From assembly GCA_029582155.1 (NCBI GenBank), contig CM055896.1:23713184-23777183 (forward strand): DNA of 64,000 nt. Direction: 5' to 3'. A program made the translations under genes and the position numbers. This DNA comes from Panopea generosa. Its lineage: Eukaryota > Mollusca > Bivalvia > Adapedonta > Hiatellidae. The notes below the pieces were generated by a model that saw only the letters and a program-made list of their open reading frames with translations, had not been told where the DNA came from and ran no database searches. This document shows positions 57,931 through 64,000 of this stretch, piece by piece (the stretch's first letter is position 1; each line of letters begins with the position of its first letter).

Positions 57931-58288
57931 GGGGATTGATAGAGCACTGCATAAACAACAGGAATTTTCATTTCAACTAACATGTGCTGAAGAGTTTTAC
58001 TCTTTATTTGAAAATAACACATATTGATTGAACAGTATCGTGTTTTGAAAGCTGATAACAAATTTACCTTATGAATGAACTATTATACAATACACATTCT
58101 TGCTATTTTATTTTATTTTTTTTTATTTAATTATTATCAATTCTATTGGATGTAATTGAACGTGTTATATGTATATGCAAATAATCTCAGACAACTCATG
58201 CTATAACTACTAATTACAAACAACATAACATAAAAATATTATGTTTTCCTACAGAAAATATCATCATAACAAATGTTTACATCCGAAT

Positions 58289-58834
58289 TTAGCGATTGGT
58301 GGTAATATCAGGCGGATTATACTCCTTAAGCACTTTGTCAAAGAGTTATTTCCGTTTCTTAGTTGCGTACTTCGAGGACTCTTCACTCTCGAAATCGTCT
58401 TCTTCTTTCAGTTGTCTGGCTGTCCGTTTGATAGCGGTATGAATGGTATCTTTTCTTATCGAATTGAACCATAAAACCATGAATAAATATTTATCGATAA
58501 GAAGCTTTCTGTATTTCGGCAATAGTTCGTTGAATGCCTTTTTTTTTGCTTGCTTTTCATTCAGTTCATCGTCGTTCACAAAAGCTGATGCTATTTTGAC
58601 GAATTCGGGCTGAAGCGATTTAAATGCATAATCAACTATGTCGTACCAAGGGTCTATTGTTTCTTCCTTTTCATCCGAGTCTGATTCTATATCTGAATCG
58701 TCGGTATTAGATTCGTCGGTAAGTTCTTTCTCCAGCTCTTCCTCGGAACTAACGTCTCCGTGTATAATTTTTCTTGTGCCGAAGCATATTATCTTTACGT
58801 TTATACTCCTTTTACAAAGATCACAGGCGAACAT
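58289..58834 (-). CDS. Unrecognised acidic protein with CDLC motif, possibly truncated by a late stop
   Basis: The first ATG is at 58834 (MFACDLCKRSINVKI), giving 162 residues to a TAA at 58346-58348. There is a short N-terminal Cys-X2-Cys motif, then a very acidic linker (SSEEELEKELTDESNTDDSD and onward), then a helical domain starting DPWYDIVDYAFKSLQPEF with FNELLPKYRKLLIDKYLFMV and a basic C-terminus. The frame continues after the stop for 18 codons to 58289 with a similar helical character (LFDKVLKEYNPP), so the stop may be a recent mutation or error. Related acidic-linker proteins seem widespread in invertebrate genomes and may be mobile-element derived; I cannot name the family. A TATA-containing palindrome lies about 50 bases upstream. 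Confidence 0.5.
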
Positions 58835-58879
58835 CTTCGGCGACAGCAAACTACTGAATGATTTGTTCACTTTTAATTA

Positions 58880-58905
58880 ATACTTTATATATATATAAAG
58901 TATTG
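58880..58905. promoter_or_regulatory. Palindromic TATA-rich sequence upstream of the acidic-protein gene
   Basis: AATACTTTATATATATATAA + AGTATT is a perfect inverted repeat and holds TATATAAAG on both strands, 45 to 70 bases before the ATG of the minus-strand gene. Promoter use is inferred. Confidence 0.35.
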
Positions 58906-60575
58906 GCATGACCAGGGAGGAGTTAACTCATTTAAATAAGGAGTTAAACCAAATCCTCGGTGATCTGAATTGAGTTAAATATAATACACATACATAAATT
59001 TAAGCCCTTGTACGATTTTCATTGGTTGAACAGTTGAACAGTTGTGTTTAAAGTGTGTTAGTAGCATGACTATTTTGTATTCGAATTATTATTTGATGTC
59101 GTCATAAACAAACAAAAAATGCTACATAACTATACATGTATGCATGTTTTATTTCAAAATGGTTATATAATGATGTTTCTTGCTAAACTTTCATATATTA
59201 AGATGATCTATAATGTCCGACAGGTACATGTATGCACACCGTCTTTGAAATGAGATATTGATGTTAGACGGTGTACTGTGTAATAGTATTAACTTGTTTC
59301 AGTATTCACTTCTAGTTTATAAAAATGAAATAAAACTTAAATTGAACCTTTACAAAAGGTTTTATTTTAATATTAATATAATCTATCAATGTATTGAAAT
59401 AAAGATAAAAAATTACAATAGTAATAAATCATTACCAATGACGCTTTCCGTCATATTTTAATAATATAAGACAGTATATAACTTGACATTTCTCCCAGTA
59501 TGTACTTACGACACGTTAATACATGTATTTCCTCGATTGTTTTCAAGTAAAGAAAAAAAATCCCAAAAATGAAAATTAACACTGTAAAATCTAGTAATGT
59601 GTTTAATTTGTAACATTACTAATTTAATCAAAAGCATAGTCTGGTCGATTTTTATTTCCTTTCTCGCTTCGTCTCTCTTCCAATCTAATCATGAGCTTTT
59701 TTCCCGATCATTTGTTTCGTGCTTTTAAATATTAATGAAAGCCGAACAATAACAGAATGTTGCATTGGGAAAAGAAAATAACATCCTTTTGTAATATTCT
59801 CTCAGACTCGCATAGCTTATGGTCTATGTGGACTGTTTTCAGCGTGAATGTATACAGTGTGATCCGTTCATGTCTACAGAGCAGCGTTGTATCGCTCCGC
59901 AGGAATTCGATAGGATAGACACAATTTATTAAAAGCAATCCTAAGTGAGTTCGAAGCAACGGTCGTAGCATTGGGAATCCTGGATAAAAGAGATGTTGTG
60001 TTAGAGGGGGTGCTATAGTACGATATACTTGCACTGCTGCATGTGAGGACAATTTACCGATGCTATCAAGGCATATCGTTAATAGAGTGTGACAGTATAT
60101 CATGTTATTTGGATTCTTTTTCTCTTTCGGATAATGTTTAACTTCAGAAATGTTTATTCTAGGATAATATTAACTCGTGATATTTGAGACTGTGTTAAAT
60201 GTTCGCAATTGCTGTATAATGTGTGTATTTAATTTTTGTTTGATCAACTAATTGTTATTTTTGATTAGTAATGTGAACACGTATATGATTAAACGTGCCA
60301 ATATTTTCACGAATGCCGTATTGACTCGGCAAACGTAATATCATACGTTCTTTAAAATGACAATAGCTGACAAATAATTGCAATCAAACTTTTCAAAAAT
60401 AATTTGACATGTATTGATAAAATATACGACGATTAACGACGCATGGCAATTTGCTAATTAGTTTGTCACTTGCATGCATATCTACTGGATGTTAATAATA
60501 TAGCCACCGGCTTTGTCATATTGAACCTCTATTCATATCTTAGATTACGGGAAATGTGAGGAATTCCTTTCAACA
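58906..60575. other. AT-rich DNA with one unassigned ORF
   Basis: A 123-codon minus-strand frame (59732-60103) has moderate G+C and no repeat structure, but I recognise no domain. The plus strand of the same stretch reads a short cysteine-containing frame (FQRECIQCDPFMSTEQRC), so the coding strand, if any, is unclear. Confidence 0.25.
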
Positions 60576-60651
60576 ATGGATAATTCTGCTTCTAAAGTAT
60601 TGTTTACGACGTTGTATGGAGTTTTTATCATCTTATTAAATTTGCAAAGAG
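60576..60651 (+). CDS. Probable first coding exon: signal peptide with splice donor
   Basis: ATG 60576 begins MDNSASKVLFTTLYGVFIIL followed by LNLQR, a short polar start and a 15-residue hydrophobic core typical of a secretory signal peptide. The frame runs into G|GTAAGT at 60651/60652, a near-perfect 5' splice site in phase 1. ACA at -3 is a neutral start context. Phase-1 junctions after a signal peptide are common in secreted animal proteins. The next exon must lie beyond the satellite that starts at 61540, so the mature protein is not in the window. Confidence 0.5.
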
Positions 60652-61539
60652 GTAAGTCTATTTTATTTTAAAATATCGTTATTGAAATCTTTATAAATAT
60701 TTACAAGTCTGATATTGTATCAAACATGTCATAAAGTGTATCTTAAAATCTGCTATCACATTTAATTATTATATTAAACTATATGATTAAAAACATATGC
60801 ATTCCAGTGCTATATTTTCATTTGACTAATACTGATTGACTTTATTGGTTTAAAGTAAGTTCTTATCTAAATAATAACTTAGCATATCGCAACATATATA
60901 AGTGGGATTAGTTCCTACCAAGTAGAAATTGTTTAATATAGTAATACATTTTTACCGACCTATTATTTAGGACGATATACCTCCCATGCTTGTGTATGTG
61001 CTTTGCACTGTACTGTGTATGTGTAAAAATAGCGATAATACTCTTTATCTATATACATGTGTATCTGAAATATGAAATTACATAATTTGGCCATATTATG
61101 ACCATAAATTTTATTTCATTTTCGAAATATAACTAGTTCGCCTTAGCTTAGTTTACACGTTTACAAAAAAACACTACAAAATAAACAAAATCACACAACA
61201 AAACGCGCACACAGTGATAACAGTTGAAATATTGTATTATGAAATCACAAGCCTTCAAATTGTTATGTTTTAAAATACGTTCCATAACCCATAATACATT
61301 TATAAATATAATTCAAATAAACTTACGAATTGCTACCAAGTCTAAGACTTGTCATTATTCTATAAGAATCTTATCATAATTTTATTGCGTAATATATAAT
61401 CGTATTAAGATCTACTATATCAATGAACAACATTAGCTTATACGATATAGAAAAATGCACAGGTTTAGAGAAGTAACAGTTGATAATATAACTAATTTAT
61501 CATACTCTTATTGCCATCGTAATAAAAACTGTCTACATT
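60652..61539. other. AT-rich DNA, probable intron start
   Basis: Begins with the splice donor of the preceding exon. No acceptor with an open frame is recognised. Confidence 0.35.
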
Positions 61540-64000
61540 ATTTAAACTCATGGATAATTTATAGGTGCAATAGATCGGTCTACTTTTATTATAAACTCAT
61601 GGATGATTTATATGTTTGAAAGATCGGTCTACATTTATCAAACTCATGGATGGTTCGTATGTGTAATAGAGCGGTTTTCATTATTTAAACTCATGGATAA
61701 TTTATAGGTGTAATAGATCGGTCTACAATTATTAAACTCATGGATGGTTTATAAGTGTAATAGATCGGTCTACATTTATTAAACTCATGGATGGTTTATA
61801 GGTTTAATAGATCGGTCTACATTTATTAAACTCATGGATGGTTTATATATGATATAGATCGATCTACATTTATTAAACTCATGGATGGTTGATAGGTGTA
61901 ATATATCGGTCTACATTTCTCAAACTTATGGATTGTTCATAGGTGAAATAGATCGGTCTACATTTATTAAACTCATGGATGGTTCATAGGTGTAATAGAT
62001 CGGTCTACAATTATTCAACTCATGGATGGTTTATAAGTGTAATAGATCGGTCTACTTTTATTATAAACTCTTGGATGATTTATATGTTTGATAGATTGGT
62101 CTACATTTATCTAACTCATGGATGGTTCATATGTGTAATAGATCTGTATACATTTATCAAACTCATGGATGTAATAGATTCATAGGTGTAATAGATCGGT
62201 CTACATTTTTTAACTCATGGATGGTTTATAGGTGTAATAGATTGGTCTACGTTTATCAAACTTATGGATTGTTCATAGGTGTAATAGATTGGTAAACCTT
62301 TATTAAACTTATGGATGGTTCATAGGTGTAATAGATCGGTCTACATTTTTTAACTCATGGATGGTTTATAGGTGTAATAGATTGGTCTACGTTTATCAAA
62401 CTTATGGATTGTTCATAGGTGTAATAGATTGGTAAACCTTTATTAAACTTATGAATGGTTCATAGGTGTAATAGATTGGTAAACCTTTATTAAACTCATT
62501 GATGGTTCATAGGTGTAATAGATTGGTAAACCTTTATTAAACTTATGGATGGTTTATAGGTGTTATAGATCGGTCTACATTTTTTAACTCATGGATGGTT
62601 TATAGGTGTAAAAGATCGATCTTCATCTATTAAGCTCATAGATGGTTTATAGGTGTTATAAATCGGTTTACATTTATTAAACTCATGGATGGTTTATAGG
62701 AGCAATAGATCGGTCTACATTTATTAAACCCATGGATGGTTTATAAGTGTAATAGATCGGTCTACATTTATTAAACCCATGGATGGTTTATAGGTGTAAT
62801 AGATCGATCTTCATCTATTAAGCTCATAGATGGTTTATAGGTGTTATAAATCGGTTTACATTTATTAAACTCACGGATGGTTCATAGGTGTAATATACTG
62901 GTATACATTTATTAAACTCATCGATGGTTTATAGGTGTAATAGATTGGTCTACATTTATCAAACTCATGGATGGTTTATATGGGTAATATATCGGTTGAT
63001 ATTTATTAAACTCATGGATGGTTTATAGGTTCAATAGACCGGTCTACGTTTATTAAACCCATGGATGGTTTATAAGTTTAATAGACCTGTATACATTAAT
63101 TAAACTCACGGATGCTTTATAGGTGTAATAGACCGATATTCATTTATTAAACTCATCGATGGTTTATAGGTGTAATAGACCGGTCTACATTTGTTAAACT
63201 CACGGATGGTTAATAGGTGAAATAGATTGGTATACATTTATTAAATTCGAGGATGGTTTATAGGTGTAATAGATTGGTCTACGTTTATCAAACTCATGGA
63301 TTGTTCATAGGTGTAATAGATCGGTCTACATTTATTAAACTCAAGGATGGTTAATAGGTGTAATAGATTGGTATATATTTATTAAACTTGTGGATGGTTT
63401 ATAAGTGTAATAGATCGGTCTACATTTATTAAACTCATTGGTGGTTTATAAGTGTAATATATCGGTCTACATTTATTAAACTCATGAATGGTTTATAGGT
63501 GTTATAGATCGGTCTACATTTATTAAACACATCGATGGTTTATAGGTGTAATAGATCGGTCTACATTTATTAAACTCTTGCATGGTTTATAGATGTAATA
63601 GATCGGTCTACAATTATTAAACTCTTGGGTTGTTTATAATAGTAATAGATCGGTCTACATTTATTAAACTCATGGATGGTTTATAGGTGTAATAGATGGG
63701 TCTACATTTTTTAAACTCATGGACGGTTTATCATTGTAATAGATCGTATTACATTGATTAAACTCATGGATAATTTATAGGTGCAATAGATCGGTCTACA
63801 TTTATTAAACTCAAGGTTGGTTTATAGGTGTTATAGATTGGTCTACATTTATTAAACTTGTGGATGGTTTATAAGTGTAATAGATCGGTCTACATTTATT
63901 AAACTCATTGGTGGTTTATAAGTGTAATATATCGGTCTACATTTATTAAACTCATGGATGGTTTATAGGTGCAATAGATCGGTCTACATTTATTAAACTC
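61540..64000. repeat. 47-bp tandem repeat running off the window
   Basis: The unit is TTATAGGTGTAATAGATCGG + TCTACATTTATTAAACTCAT + GGATGGT. More than 50 moderately diverged copies continue to the last base. If the upstream signal-peptide exon is real, this satellite lies in its first intron. Confidence 0.92.

Noticed and set aside
59732..60103. 123-codon minus-strand ORF as a confident gene
   Set aside because: No domain recognised and the opposite strand is equally suggestive; listed only within the spacer description.

Overview
The window is AT-rich, intron-style eukaryotic DNA dominated by tandem repeats, with almost no host genes. It is most plausibly from an invertebrate such as a bivalve mollusc; that is an inference from the repeat load, a LINE tail, a tRNA-like SINE, a splice donor after a signal-peptide exon, and a metazoan-type Polinton. 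No bacterial or organellar genes are seen.

The centre is a complete but decaying Polinton/Maverick (endogenous adintovirus-like element), 25964-43514, 17.55 kb. It has about 1.2-kb terminal inverted repeats and a 6-bp target duplication (TACGTG / TAAGTG), and it sits inside a 77-bp satellite that resumes in the same phase on both sides. The minus-strand unit reads inward from the right end: protein-primed DNA polymerase B, packaging ATPase, two Polinton-type small proteins, integrase with chromodomain, a membrane-anchored PC4-like protein, a putative minor capsid protein, a basic protein, major capsid protein and an adenain-like protease. The plus-strand unit reads inward from the left end: a PC4-like protein, a BIR-domain protein, two tiny ORFs and a TATA-binding-protein homologue. 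The units converge on facing poly(A) signals near 29.2 kb. Polymerase, ATPase, integrase and protease carry nonsense codons or frameshifts, whereas the TBP-like, BIR, major capsid, minor capsid candidate and basic-protein frames are still open.

The striking feature is this accessory set: a two-lobed TBP with all four intercalating-Phe positions, two PC4-like frames and a BIR protein, together with TATA boxes in the element's own promoters. The element appears to have carried its own transcription-initiation factors plus an apoptosis-control protein. Its ends hold arrays resembling NRF1 and YY1 sites, and a 2-kb insert upstream of the polymerase gene carries a 154-bp repeat with CRE/ETS-like motifs.

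Left flank (1-25963): a 0.4-kb duplicated repeat; two 23-bp minisatellites (2.8-3.9 and 7.9-9.1 kb); a dead LINE 3' end (9.3-9.85 kb); palindromic GATATC arrays (11.05-11.65 kb); a 5.2-kb 33-bp satellite (12.9-18.1 kb) followed by another 33-bp family in a 165-bp higher-order repeat; a 1.36-kb TIR element with TTA duplications (21.55-22.9 kb); and the left satellite arm (23.9-25.96 kb).

Right flank (43515-64000): the right satellite arm with a 141-bp higher-order repeat (to 47.4 kb); 49-, 50-, 31- and 47-bp tandem families; microsatellites; a SINE-like copy; one unrecognised acidic protein gene (58.3-58.8 kb, minus); and one likely signal-peptide exon (60576-60651).
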